This document shows positions 43,247-52,700 of a stretch of 64,000 nucleotides of DNA, piece by piece. Position 1 is the stretch's first letter; every line of letters starts with the position of its first letter. Origin of the DNA: Lachnospiraceae bacterium oral taxon 500 (GTDB lineage: Bacteria; Bacillota; Clostridia; Lachnospirales; Vallitaleaceae); NCBI GenBank assembly GCA_002999035.1, contig CP027241.1, positions 248,001 through 312,000 of the forward strand, written 5' to 3'. The notes under the pieces were generated by a model that was given only the letters and a program-made list of their open reading frames with translations, did not search any database and was not told the DNA's origin. The translations under genes and the position numbers were made by a program.

Positions 43247-45562
43247 ATGCCGGTGCCTCTGCAAGTATCAAAGTTTAAGTTCTATATCATTATTTACAGT
43301 CTTTCTTTTATTATATCTTTAATCGGAAGTATTTCAGAGATTCCTTTGCTGCTTGATATCGGATCGCTTGTTTGCTCATGTGTTTTAGGAATCGTTTCGC
43401 TGGCCATATTAAGAAGCGCTGTTTCGTTTCATCGTTTTTTATTTTGGATTGTCAGCTTTATTTGGTGTGATTTTTTTTCCAGTTTTTCGATCCTGTTTAT
43501 CCGCGGCAATTATTTTGTTCTGCCGGGCTGGTTTAATACACTAATTCATCTTATTGCTTTTTTGCCGGGAATTTTTCTTCTGATTGCCAGTCTGGAAATT
43601 ATATATTTAATCCGGGAACGTCTGGATATAAAGCTGTTCTTGATTAATGTATTTGGGTTTTTTGCTTTTTTATGCACTTTTTTTTACGGGATCATCACTT
43701 ATTTACTGCCCTTTGGCATTTTGGTTTTGGACGATCTTTTTGATTTGATAAATATTATATCCTTCATCCTGATTGCTTCCATTCTCGTTTCCCTCCCCCA
43801 AAAACAGCTGCATACAAGTCTTGTTTTCACTCTGTTCGGCATTGTTTTATACGATATTCTCGACAGCGCTCATATTCTTTTGCCGCTTTGGGGGGTTGCT
43901 GAAAATCATCAATTTTTAATGTTCTGGTGGATGATTTACTTTATCCCGCCGCTAATCTTAACGATTGCGCTTTTTACTTTAGTAAAACATTCCGGTTATC
44001 TGACCACTTATTCCGTGCAGAAAACAGATAATAATTCATTTACTTTTTCTTTCCGCCGAATTCGTATTCAGTATGTTTTGTTTTTGCTCTCTCTGATCAC
44101 TTTCTGGTTCGGTTTGATCGGGCTTTCCATTTTCATGCTGACAACTTTAATTTTGCTGCTGCATCTTTTAATTGCCAATTTTTATCAGATTTCCACCCAG
44201 AACTGGCAATATATTCAAAAACAGAAAACTCTGCATGATGAACTGAAACAAGAAGTCACCCAGCGAAATATTGAGCTTTTAAAACAAAATATCAAGCTGC
44301 AGGAAGTAGTCAACCGGGATTTTCTGACCAACGCTTACAACCGCCGCTATCTGCAGGAACTGCTTTCTATTTTAAATGAGGACGCGCAGTTATTTGCAAT
44401 TGATATTTTGCAGTTCAACAATATCAATCAGGTTTTCGGCGACAGCGTCGGCGACAGCGTTTTGATTCATTTATATAAAACATTACAGCAGGCTTTTCCG
44501 ACTCAGCTTATTTTCCGGGTTGACTCGAATGAATACGTCATTCTCTTTCGCGGAGCGATTTATAACACCAACGAAATCAGCCGAAAGATTTTCGATGCAG
44601 TCAGCATCCCCTTTGTGTCTGAGTTCTACAAAATTTCACTGGATGTCGGTGTCGGTGTATCTACCTATTCGGTGTCAGATCCGGATGATAAACCTGATAA
44701 TCTTTTAACAAAAGCAAACTTTGCCTTAGATGAAGTAAAATCCTCAGTCATTCAGCCTCGCATTTTGGTCTATGATCAAAAACTGGCCGACAAAAAATAC
44801 CGCTATGGCCTGATTCAATCGCTCCTTGATTCCATCAACTATGATGATGAATTCCGGCTGTTTTTCCAGCCGCAGTACACCTCAGACGGAAATGTTTTGA
44901 TTGGTATGGAGGCTTTGCTGCGCTGGACAAATCCGAAGCTGGGCATGGTTTCACCGGCCGAGTTCATTCCGATTGCCGAAGAAAGCTCAACCATTATCAA
45001 GATTGTTGAATGGACGCTGAAAAAAGCCTGCCTGCAGGTAAAGGAGTGGAACTCCAAATATAACCGGCAGTTAAAAGTCGGTATTAATCTTTCGCCTAAA
45101 TATATTGAAAAGCCTGATTTTTATGAGGGTTTGCAAAAACTGGTGCTGGCTCAGGGCTTAAATGTCAGTTGGCTGGATTTGGAAATTACCGAAACCAGCG
45201 TTATGCACCTGGATGTGTCCGTTATCGACTTGTTTAAAAAATTATCCGGTTTCGGTATCAGTACCAGTATTGATGATTTTGGTACCGGCTATTCTTCGCT
45301 TAGCTATATTAAAAATCTGAAAATTTCAACATTAAAAATAGCGAAAGAACTGGTAGACAGTCTTTCGCAGGATTCCAGCGATGCATTAATTGTCAACGCC
45401 ATCATTAAAATGGCACAGGGCTTGAATATCAAGACGATTGCCGAAGGTGTGGAAACCAAGGAGCAAGTGGCAACCCTGTATCACCTCGGCTGCGATTATA
45501 TTCAAGGCTACTATTTCGGCAAACCGCTGCCGGCCGAGGAGTTTGTTAAAATGCATTTATAA
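43247..45562 (+). CDS. Membrane GGDEF/EAL protein, probable c-di-GMP phosphodiesterase
   Basis: The 771-residue protein has eight or more hydrophobic segments over residues 1-310, a GGDEF domain (~345-510) and an EAL domain (~530-771). The GGDEF signature is lost: the site reads FRVDSNEYVILF. The EAL domain keeps its catalytic set: GMEALLRW (~552), EITE, DDFGTGYSS, IAEGVET and QGYYFGKPL. It should therefore degrade c-di-GMP, with the dead GGDEF possibly sensing GTP. Its 3' end overlaps the convergent response regulator gene by 52 bp. The membrane part is not of a named sensor family I recognise. Confidence 0.92.
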   Translation: MPVPLQVSKFKFYIIIYSLSFIISLIGSISEIPLLLDIGSLVCSCVLGIVSLAILRSAVSFHRFLFWIVSFIWCDFFSSFSILFIRGNYFVLPGWFNTLIHLIAFLPGIFLLIASLEIIYLIRERLDIKLFLINVFGFFAFLCTFFYGIITYLLPFGILVLDDLFDLINIISFILIASILVSLPQKQLHTSLVFTLFGIVLYDILDSAHILLPLWGVAENHQFLMFWWMIYFIPPLILTIALFTLVKHSGYLTTYSVQKTDNNSFTFSFRRIRIQYVLFLLSLITFWFGLIGLSIFMLTTLILLLHLLIANFYQISTQNWQYIQKQKTLHDELKQEVTQRNIELLKQNIKLQEVVNRDFLTNAYNRRYLQELLSILNEDAQLFAIDILQFNNINQVFGDSVGDSVLIHLYKTLQQAFPTQLIFRVDSNEYVILFRGAIYNTNEISRKIFDAVSIPFVSEFYKISLDVGVGVSTYSVSDPDDKPDNLLTKANFALDEVKSSVIQPRILVYDQKLADKKYRYGLIQSLLDSINYDDEFRLFFQPQYTSDGNVLIGMEALLRWTNPKLGMVSPAEFIPIAEESSTIIKIVEWTLKKACLQVKEWNSKYNRQLKVGINLSPKYIEKPDFYEGLQKLVLAQGLNVSWLDLEITETSVMHLDVSVIDLFKKLSGFGISTSIDDFGTGYSSLSYIKNLKISTLKIAKELVDSLSQDSSDALIVNAIIKMAQGLNIKTIAEGVETKEQVATLYHLGCDYIQGYYFGKPLPAEEFVKMHL

Positions 45563-46161
45563 TAGAAAATAGCCAGCTGCGTGCGGTCGCGCAGTTCTAG
45601 CTTCCCCAGCAGTTCGGAAATATAATTGCGCACCGTCCCCTCGCTTAAAAAAAGCTGTCCGGCAATTTCTTTGTTATTTAAGCCGTCGGCTACAGCTTTG
45701 ATAATTTCGCTCTCCCTCTCTGACAGTTCCGGCGCTGCCGTCTTTTTCGGCTCCGCCGGGCTGTCAGCTTTTATTTTGGAAATAATTTCCTCGTCAAAAA
45801 CCATACTGCCGGCGTATGCCGCCTGCAGTGCCGGAATAATGTGGGAAATATTCTGCTTTAAAATATAGCCCTTACAGCCAATCCGCAGCGCCCTGAAAAT
45901 ATATTCCTGATCCTCAAATGTTGTCAGCAGCAGCAGCTTGGCCTCTGGAAACTCCGCTAACAGCCGGCCGGCCGCTTCAATTCCATCGACTTTTTTCATC
46001 CGGATATCCGTCAGCACCAGATCCGGCTTGGTCTGGCGGTACAACTCCAGCAGCTCCTCGCCGTCACCGCCTTCGCCGACCACTTCAATCTTATTATATT
46101 CCATAATACTACGCAAAGAACTTAATACCAGCCTGTCATCATCTATTAATAAAACCCTCAT
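45511..46161 (-). CDS. Two-component response regulator, NarL/LuxR family
   Basis: The 216-residue protein has a receiver domain (LLIDDDRLV, phospho-Asp in LVLTDIRMKKVDG near residue 55, Lys in GCKGYILKQNI) and a C-terminal LuxR-type helix-turn-helix (LSERESEIIKAVADGLNNKE and EGTVRNYISELLGKL, ~148-190). The start follows CAGGAGGATAT, 18 bp after the kinase gene. It resembles LiaR/DesR-type regulators, which often control nearby ABC exporters. Its last 17 codons overlap the end of the opposing GGDEF/EAL gene. Confidence 0.94.
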   Translation of the reverse strand: MRVLLIDDDRLVLSSLRSIMEYNKIEVVGEGGDGEELLELYRQTKPDLVLTDIRMKKVDGIEAAGRLLAEFPEAKLLLLTTFEDQEYIFRALRIGCKGYILKQNISHIIPALQAAYAGSMVFDEEIISKIKADSPAEPKKTAAPELSERESEIIKAVADGLNNKEIAGQLFLSEGTVRNYISELLGKLELRDRTQLAIFYYKCILTNSSAGSGLPK

Positions 46162-46179
46162 ATATCCTCCTGTATGTCT

Positions 46180-47238
46180 TTAAACCCGCTCCGGCGGCAA
46201 AACAATATGAATATAAAATCCATTCTTATAATAGTAATTCATTTTCCCGCCGTATTTCTGCACGATTTCTTCCATCCCCGTCAGTCCCATGCCGAGTGTC
46301 ATCTGATCCGGCTCCTGCCCGCCGTCATCATACAGCAGCAGAATTTGATTGCCGCCCTGCTCCTTTAAAAACACGGTAAAGCTGCCGGCATCGGAATGCT
46401 TCATCGTATTGGTCAGTGCCTCCCGAATAATGCTGAAAATGTCCTTTTTCTTATCAAAGGAAAGATTGCTTTGAATCTGATTTTCGACATGAACCGTCAT
46501 CTCCGCCGGTGCCGCCGCCGCCAGTTCATCCAAACTCCGTTCCAGCGAAAAAACGGTATCGTACATACCGCGGAGCTGGCCGCGGATATCGGTCATCCCG
46601 TTAGCCAAAGTGTCCTGCAAAAGCTGTAATCTCTCCTTTTTGGCCGGCTCGGCTTCCGTCAGCTTCAGCGCCTCAATCTGCAAAATGCTGCTGCTGATCG
46701 TGTGACCCAGAGCATCATGGAGTTGCCGGGCAATCCTGTTTCTTTCCTCAAGCCTTGCAATTTCCCGGCTTTTACTCTCATTTTCCAGAAGCCTCGCATT
46801 ATATTTTTCCAGTGAAATCATATCTTCCTTAAGTTGATCGGATAAGGCCAGATTCTGGCGGGTAAAGGCCCGGAACTGACCGGAACGGTAACTTAGATAA
46901 ACCGCCAGTCCGGCCGGCAAAAGTCCCATCCAATTCCCTGTCAGCGGCCAAAGAATCCCCAGAGCCAGAGCCGGCAGCCCCAAGCCGGAAAACGCCGCAT
47001 ACAGCACCATCGGCAGAAAAAAGATAAATGGTTCCGCAGCCGCCGTCAACAGCGCAAAGCCAAGACAAAGCAAAGCCTGCCGCCATTTTGTCCAGCCGCT
47101 CATATTGGCCAGTTCCAGAGCCAAGGCAAAACTAAGCCCGACCAGTCCGTAAACTGTCAGGCTTTCCACCGGCCGATGGCTGACATAGCTTGCTCCGCAA
47201 AAAATAAGCACTATAAAAATTTCAAATAATCTTCTCAT
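46180..47238 (-). CDS. Sensor histidine kinase, NarX/LiaS-like (HisKA_3)
   Basis: The roughly 352-residue protein begins MRRLFEIFIVLIFCGASYVS (start at 47238 chosen for GGAGAACGG). It has five or six membrane helices over residues 1-130, with little outside the membrane. The dimerisation/phosphoacceptor motif is IARQLHDALGHTISSSI, with His near residue 190, and the ATP-binding domain has REALTNTMKHSD and LLYDDGGQEPDQ then GMGLTGMEEI. It phosphorylates the regulator encoded downstream. Such intramembrane-sensing kinases usually respond to envelope stress. Confidence 0.93.
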   Translation of the reverse strand: MRRLFEIFIVLIFCGASYVSHRPVESLTVYGLVGLSFALALELANMSGWTKWRQALLCLGFALLTAAAEPFIFFLPMVLYAAFSGLGLPALALGILWPLTGNWMGLLPAGLAVYLSYRSGQFRAFTRQNLALSDQLKEDMISLEKYNARLLENESKSREIARLEERNRIARQLHDALGHTISSSILQIEALKLTEAEPAKKERLQLLQDTLANGMTDIRGQLRGMYDTVFSLERSLDELAAAAPAEMTVHVENQIQSNLSFDKKKDIFSIIREALTNTMKHSDAGSFTVFLKEQGGNQILLLYDDGGQEPDQMTLGMGLTGMEEIVQKYGGKMNYYYKNGFYIHIVLPPERV

Positions 47239-47439
47239 CCGTTCTCCTTCGGTTCGTCCCCTAGACGGCATATCATTCAAGCAAACATCCATAGCTGCAT
47301 TCCTGATGTGCAGCATTTCGACAACTTGCCGAACCGTAACAGGATATATCAGGCAAACTTAAGTAATCCGCCGAAAATCCTTTACTTTTGTGAAATTTCT
47401 GATATAATTAGGGCCATTCAATTCAGTAAAGGAGTTATT

Positions 47440-48498
47440 ATGTTTAGTGCCAAAAAATCTAATATTTATCATTTTTTATCTATTTTATTTATTATTTTCG
47501 GCAGCATCGTCTTTGGTATTGTACAAGGTCTGGGCGTTGATTTTCCGCCCATCGTTCCCTTGGTTTTTTCTCAGGTGGTTTTGGTCTTCGGACCGGTATT
47601 GATTTATTTCCTGACCCAAAGGGACTCTCTGACAAACAGCCTGTACCTGAAAAATCCGGGAATCGTTAATTTAGCTATGTCAGCTGTCTTGGTTCTGACC
47701 CTGATCCCAACCGTTTCCCTGCTTAATGTATTATCCCTGTTTTTCGTGCGGAATCAAATCGCCGATACGGTTTCGTCTTTAACTGATTCCCCATACCTCC
47801 TGGTATTACTTATTTTGGCGGTATGTCCCGGAATTTTTGAGGAGCTGTCAACCCGCTTTATTTTATTAAATAATTACCGGCATAAGCCCTATTATGTCGC
47901 CTGTATTTTCAGCGGTCTGTTTTTCGGCATGCTCCATCTCAATATCAATCAATTTATTTATGCCTTTGTACTGGGCGCAGTGTTTGCTTTTGTGGTTCAG
48001 ATCACCGAGTCAATTTACACCTCCGTGCTGATGCATACCCTGCTGAATGCGACTACTTTTTCCCTTAGTTACTTCCTGTCGTCGTCCTTGGCTGAAGGTA
48101 CACTGGCCGAAGCAGCCAATACCGTCCCCGACCTGAACGATGTCATCGCCCTGCTGGGCGTGAATGCCATCACCCTACCGCTGGCCATTTTTATTTTAAT
48201 CTTTTTAATTAATTATAACGGCAAGCGCGGTGTTTTAAAGCAAAAACCCACGGTTTTGGAATTAACTCTCGGCCGCAAGTTACGAGCGGATGCCGATATG
48301 CCGATGGCTCCCGACTATCCCGAAACCGGCTCGGCACTGCCGGCACAGCCAATTTTTTCCGGCGCTCCGGTCGATGCTTTTTCCCAGCCTTATGAAACCG
48401 ATTCTTCCTCGCCCTTTAACTGGGCTTTTTGGAGCAGCGTTATCTTGTTTTTGGCTTTAACCTTTTTAAACGAATTCGCCAGCCGCATGATGCCGTAA
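47440..48498 (+). CDS. CPBP family intramembrane glutamic protease-like protein
   Basis: The roughly 352-residue membrane protein has eight predicted helices and the three CPBP motifs: EELSTRFI (catalytic Glu), FGMLHLNI and HTLLNATTF. Homologs mature peptides or act in type II CAAX processing or bacteriocin self-immunity. The last 90 residues are a proline-rich cytosolic linker ending in one more helix (WSSVILFLALTFL). The start at 47440 (MFSAKKSNIYHF) follows AAAGGAGTTATT, with a TATAAT at 47403-47408. It is divergent from the kinase gene. Confidence 0.9.
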   Translation: MFSAKKSNIYHFLSILFIIFGSIVFGIVQGLGVDFPPIVPLVFSQVVLVFGPVLIYFLTQRDSLTNSLYLKNPGIVNLAMSAVLVLTLIPTVSLLNVLSLFFVRNQIADTVSSLTDSPYLLVLLILAVCPGIFEELSTRFILLNNYRHKPYYVACIFSGLFFGMLHLNINQFIYAFVLGAVFAFVVQITESIYTSVLMHTLLNATTFSLSYFLSSSLAEGTLAEAANTVPDLNDVIALLGVNAITLPLAIFILIFLINYNGKRGVLKQKPTVLELTLGRKLRADADMPMAPDYPETGSALPAQPIFSGAPVDAFSQPYETDSSSPFNWAFWSSVILFLALTFLNEFASRMMP

Positions 48499-48573
48499 GT
48501 TCAGGCAAGCAGGTGTTGATGCCGGATATGGCGGCGGAGAGCTTAGTTAATGTTGAATAAGTACAACTTTTTT
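48499..48573 (+). repeat. Fragment of repeat family 3 plus short shared motif
   Basis: GTTCAGGCAAGC, then GATGCCGGATATG and GGAGAGCTT, match the left arm and loop of the family 3 units at 42791-42926. The following AATGTTGAATAAGTACAA resembles a stretch at 28034-28055. It fills the convergent gap between the CPBP and trmB genes. Confidence 0.5.
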
Positions 48574-48576
48574 GTA

Positions 48577-49248
48577 TTAGTTTAGCATTGTCATTGCTTT
48601 CACAGGCACTTTTAACCGGGCAGTCAGTTTATAAATTGGCTGCCCTTTTTCTGAGAACTTTTTCTCATACTCGGTCATCACATTTTCTATCGGCGGAACT
48701 TCCCGATGCAAATCCCAATAAACTTTTTCAATTTCCCAGTTTGAATCCTGTCCAAAGCTGTCTATGGAAAAATGAAACAAAGCCTCATTATCGGTTTTAA
48801 ACTCGACTGTACTCCCCGGCTTTAACAGTCCGGCATAAAGCTTCAAAAAGCCCGGCGCCGTCAGACGCCTTTTGGCATAGCGCTCCTTCGGCCACGGGTC
48901 GGAGAAGTTCAAATAAATACCGTCCAGTGATGCCGGCCGGAAAAAGGTGTCCATTTCTCTGGCATCCTCCCATAAAAAGCCGATATTATCTGGCTTCGGC
49001 TCCAGCTTGTCGTATTTCGCCAGCGCCTTGATCAGCACGGAGGAATACTTCTCCATCCCCAGAAAAAAACTTTCCCTGTATTTGGCCGCCATACCCAAGA
49101 GAAAATCGCCTTTGCCCATACCGATTTCCAAATAAATCTTCCGGCCGCCGGCAAACTCAGCCAGCCTTACCGCTGCTTCCTGCGCCGGCCAAACCCGGCT
49201 ATGTCCGGCTGCCGCCTCATCGGCACCGGCTATTTTTCGTAATCGCAT
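48577..49248 (-). CDS. trmB: tRNA (guanine-N7-)-methyltransferase TrmB
   Basis: The 223-residue protein has the AdoMet-binding motif YLEIGMGKGDFLLGMA (~40-55), then FFLGMEKYSSVLIKAL, and the diagnostic YLNFSDPWPKERYAKRRL (~127-145). It methylates G46 of tRNA. Start MRLRKIAG follows GGAAAGGACACTAAA. The A2M-like gene lies beyond a repeat-containing gap upstream; the two are probably separate transcripts. Confidence 0.95.
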   Translation of the reverse strand: MRLRKIAGADEAAAGHSRVWPAQEAAVRLAEFAGGRKIYLEIGMGKGDFLLGMAAKYRESFFLGMEKYSSVLIKALAKYDKLEPKPDNIGFLWEDAREMDTFFRPASLDGIYLNFSDPWPKERYAKRRLTAPGFLKLYAGLLKPGSTVEFKTDNEALFHFSIDSFGQDSNWEIEKVYWDLHREVPPIENVMTEYEKKFSEKGQPIYKLTARLKVPVKAMTMLN

Positions 49249-49641
49249 TTTAGTGTCCTTTCCGATTTAATTTTCTATTTTCCTGCTTTTGCATTGGCAG
49301 TTCGTTTCCCGAAATATTTTCTGCTTTCATCCGGCGAAAACTATCCCTCCCTCTATCGTTAAATCTTTTTCCTTATTGTAGAATAAATATATCCTTTTTT
49401 TGCTTTGATTTTACCATTTTCCACCCACAAACGCAACACATTGTGAATCATTCTTGTTTTTCAGCTTGTCGTTTGTAAATCATTTTTGGCTCGGCTTCGC
49501 ATCACAAGTTCAAGTATGATTGATACGGTAACAGCTTGTTTTTATGGAAGGCGTCAATCAGCAATATCCCTTTGCTTAACATCCACACTTGTAGCCCGTT
49601 GACACATCAATGAATTACAAGTGGTTTACCGGACAACAAAC

Positions 49642-49673
49642 AGCGCTGCCGGTTTTTATCACCGGCAGCGCCT
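49642..49673. terminator. Terminator of the A2M-like gene, in a 490 bp gap
   Basis: GCGCTGCCGG and CCGGCAGCGC form a 10 bp stem with an 8-base loop; T-rich sequence follows on the plus strand and GTTTGTTG on the minus. Between it and the A2M stop are direct repeats of TTTGC (49675-49730). The 49441-49630 part contains a worn TTCAAGTATGATTGATA and CTTGTAG-like arms that may be a family 3 relic. No gene is seen there. Confidence 0.7.
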
Positions 49674-49739
49674 TTTGCTTTGCTTTGCTTTGTTTTACTT
49701 TATTTTATTGTATTTCGCTTTGTTTGTTCTAACCCTTAT

Positions 49740-52700
49740 TCATTTTAATCTCAAAATTTTTACCTTTTCCGGCCGGCCGACAAAGATATGGTCTTTGACC
49801 TGCACTCCCTGCATCACCGGCGCTTCTGCCTTATACTCACCCGGCGACACCACCCGGGCATAGTAGGTATGCGTCCGATCCTCCGGTTTCCAGTCTTCGC
49901 GCCAATAACCGACATAAATGCTGACCTTTTGCTGCTCAATATCCTGCCACCACCAACGATCATAATATTCCCGGCGCAGGAAGCTGAAGTCCTTTTGGAT
50001 CGGCTTAAGTCCGGACGGCACATAATCGGTAATCCGATAGCTCCCCTTCGGCGCGTCCGGGCTGATATCCCAGGTCAACTCAATCCGGACAATATCGCCT
50101 TCTTTAAACTCGGTCGTTTCCTTATCCCCTACAAAATATTTGCGCTCCAGCTGCAAATATTTGTCGGCGCTGCTCTTTAGCTGCTCGGTCTTGGGATAGG
50201 TCAAAACCACATCCACCTGGCCGCTGACCGCCTTGATCTGCAAATCGCCGAGTTTTACTGACGGCAGCCGGAAGGATACCGGATAAGCGCCTAACTTTTC
50301 GGTTTTCTCCTGTCCCAGATAAGCGTAGGTCACCTGACTGTCCGCCAGCTTCGTTTGCCCCAACGCTGCCTTGATAAAGCACAGCTTCTGCGCTCCGTTA
50401 AAGTAGTAAACAGAAGCGTTATCCACCTCAAACTGGAACATCTTGACGGCGTTTTCATCGCCCAGCTTCTGCGCTAAAAGCATGGCTATCCCGGTCAGCT
50501 GATAGCTCGTTGCCTTATTGTCCTGACGGAGCGAGGCAATCGTGTCATAAACTTCCAGCTGCGGCGTTACGTATTGCTCATAAATCTGTTTTGCCCGGTA
50601 AGTATCGCCCAGCTCGGCGTAGGCTAAGCCTACGTATAAGCGTTCTTCCATCGACAGATTTTCGATTCGGTCATACATCGCCAGCTGCTCCAAAATCGGC
50701 TGACGCAAAACCGCCAAGCCATACAGCGCCTTGGCACTGGTTTTTTCTTTCAACTTGCCTGACAGATATGCCTCCAACCGCCGGCGATTGGTCAAATCCT
50801 TTCCGCTGTCGGCCGGATCGATCAGCAGCGGCAGCATTTGGACGGTGATTTCCAAATCATCCTCGGCATAAGGCAAAATGGCAATTCCGCCGTTTTCCTT
50901 CTGGTAATCGGAAATCTTCACCTCCTCCAGCGAATTGACCTCCGTTTCCTGCCCTTGGATCTCTTTCAGCAGTTGACCGGCCAGCTTAGCCGTCAGCCTT
51001 TGGTCAATCCGTTCCCCGAAGTAATAATTCATCTCATACAGCGCCGGAATATACATTGATTTGGCCTGGTTAATGAAGCAGACCGTTGTCATCCCCTTCT
51101 CACCGGCCGGCAGCTTCATCCCTTTCTCCGCCGCTATGATTTGGCTGGTCATTTTTTCATGGTAAGTGGACAGCACCTTCAGCTTATAGCCCAAGGCATC
51201 GGCCAGGCCGCTGCCGGCTCTGGCTTCAATCCGCAGCGCCGCCTCGCCCGTCGTCTGAAAGGCCGGCAACGGCAAATTGACCCGCTCAAAGGCCTGACCG
51301 CTGACCTTAGCCACCGGTTTATCCTCAACAAAAGCCTGGTATTCAATGACCGTATCCGGCTTTAACTGGCTGCCGTAGCCGGTCACGCCCAGCGTCAGCT
51401 GGTCGCCCTGCAAATATTCGGTATTCAGCGAGGCGCTGATAAAGAAGGGCAAACTGACCTTTAAGTTCTGCGTGCCGCTCCCGGCCTGCAAATCATCGGT
51501 GATCGCCGACAGCATTACCCGCCACGAGGTAACATTATCCGGCAGCGGAAAGCTCAAGACTGCCTTGCCGTTTTCATCCAAATCAACTAAACGGAACACC
51601 GCCGTATCCAAAAAGTTTTCCCTGACCCGAACGGAACTTTCGCTTTTGGCCATATCCATTCTTGTTTCCGCCATCATCATCGGCTTTTCGGCGGTCAAGG
51701 CTACAACATCCGCATTTCGGTTCCGGTCTAAAAAGTTTTGCTGAACGCCATGCGAGCTATAGTCACTCCCCAAGCCGGAGGAAATGCTGCGGTACAGCTC
51801 CTGCAAAATGTCCTCTTCCTTGTTCGATAGGGCCAGCAGCGCCTCATCGATTGCTTTCAGGTGCACCTTGCCGCTTAAAGCGGGCTTTCCGGCTGCGTCC
51901 TTCACTTCCAGGAGGACCTTGACTTCCTCGCCCGGCCGGTAGCTTTCCTTATCGGTGGTCGCCTTGATGGTTAGCTTAGCCTGGTCGGTATCATACAGGA
52001 TTTGCTCGCTGTCAGCTTCTTCCGCCGCGTAGCCGCCGAAGATAACAGCCGCCACATCCAGCCTCGGCGCTTCCTGCGCCGTATACGGCAGACTAACCTG
52101 GCCGCTGCCGACAAAGGCCTGCCGCAGTCCGCTCTGCGCTGTCAGATACAGCACCTTTTGACTGACTGCCTTGCCCTGATGCATTAACCGCAGCTGAACG
52201 GTATCGCCGATTTGATAGCCGTCCTTATCCTTAATCAACTCAAAGCCGTCGTCGGCCGGCCGGTAGCCGTACCATTCCCGGTCATTCCAAAAGTATAATT
52301 CCTGTTCAAGCCAATTGTCGCTTTGATCGGTCGTGGAAATTTCCGCGGTATAATAAACATCCTCCGCTTTGGGCAAAGTCCTTTGATACTTAAACCGGCC
52401 GGTCGCGTCGGTCGTCAGTTTCCTGGTTTCCAGCAGGGTTTTCTCTCGCGTCCATTCATAGTCTTTAATCACCACTTTATTGATGTAATCATAATGCTGA
52501 CCGCTTTCGTGGCGGATCCACTGATTCCGGTAAATCTGGGCTGTCACCTGATGATTGGCTAAGGGCTGCGCCAAATAATCGTAATCATCCTTGGCCGTGC
52601 CGTTATTTAAGCGCTCCAGAGTAATAGCACGCACCTCACCGCTTAAAGTCCCCTGATCGCCGGATTTTTTGGCCGTCGCCACCAGAGAAGCATCTTTTAA

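Noticed and set aside
49675-49730. TTTGC direct repeats as a regulatory site
   Set aside because: Simple low-complexity slippage DNA behind a gene end; no further support.
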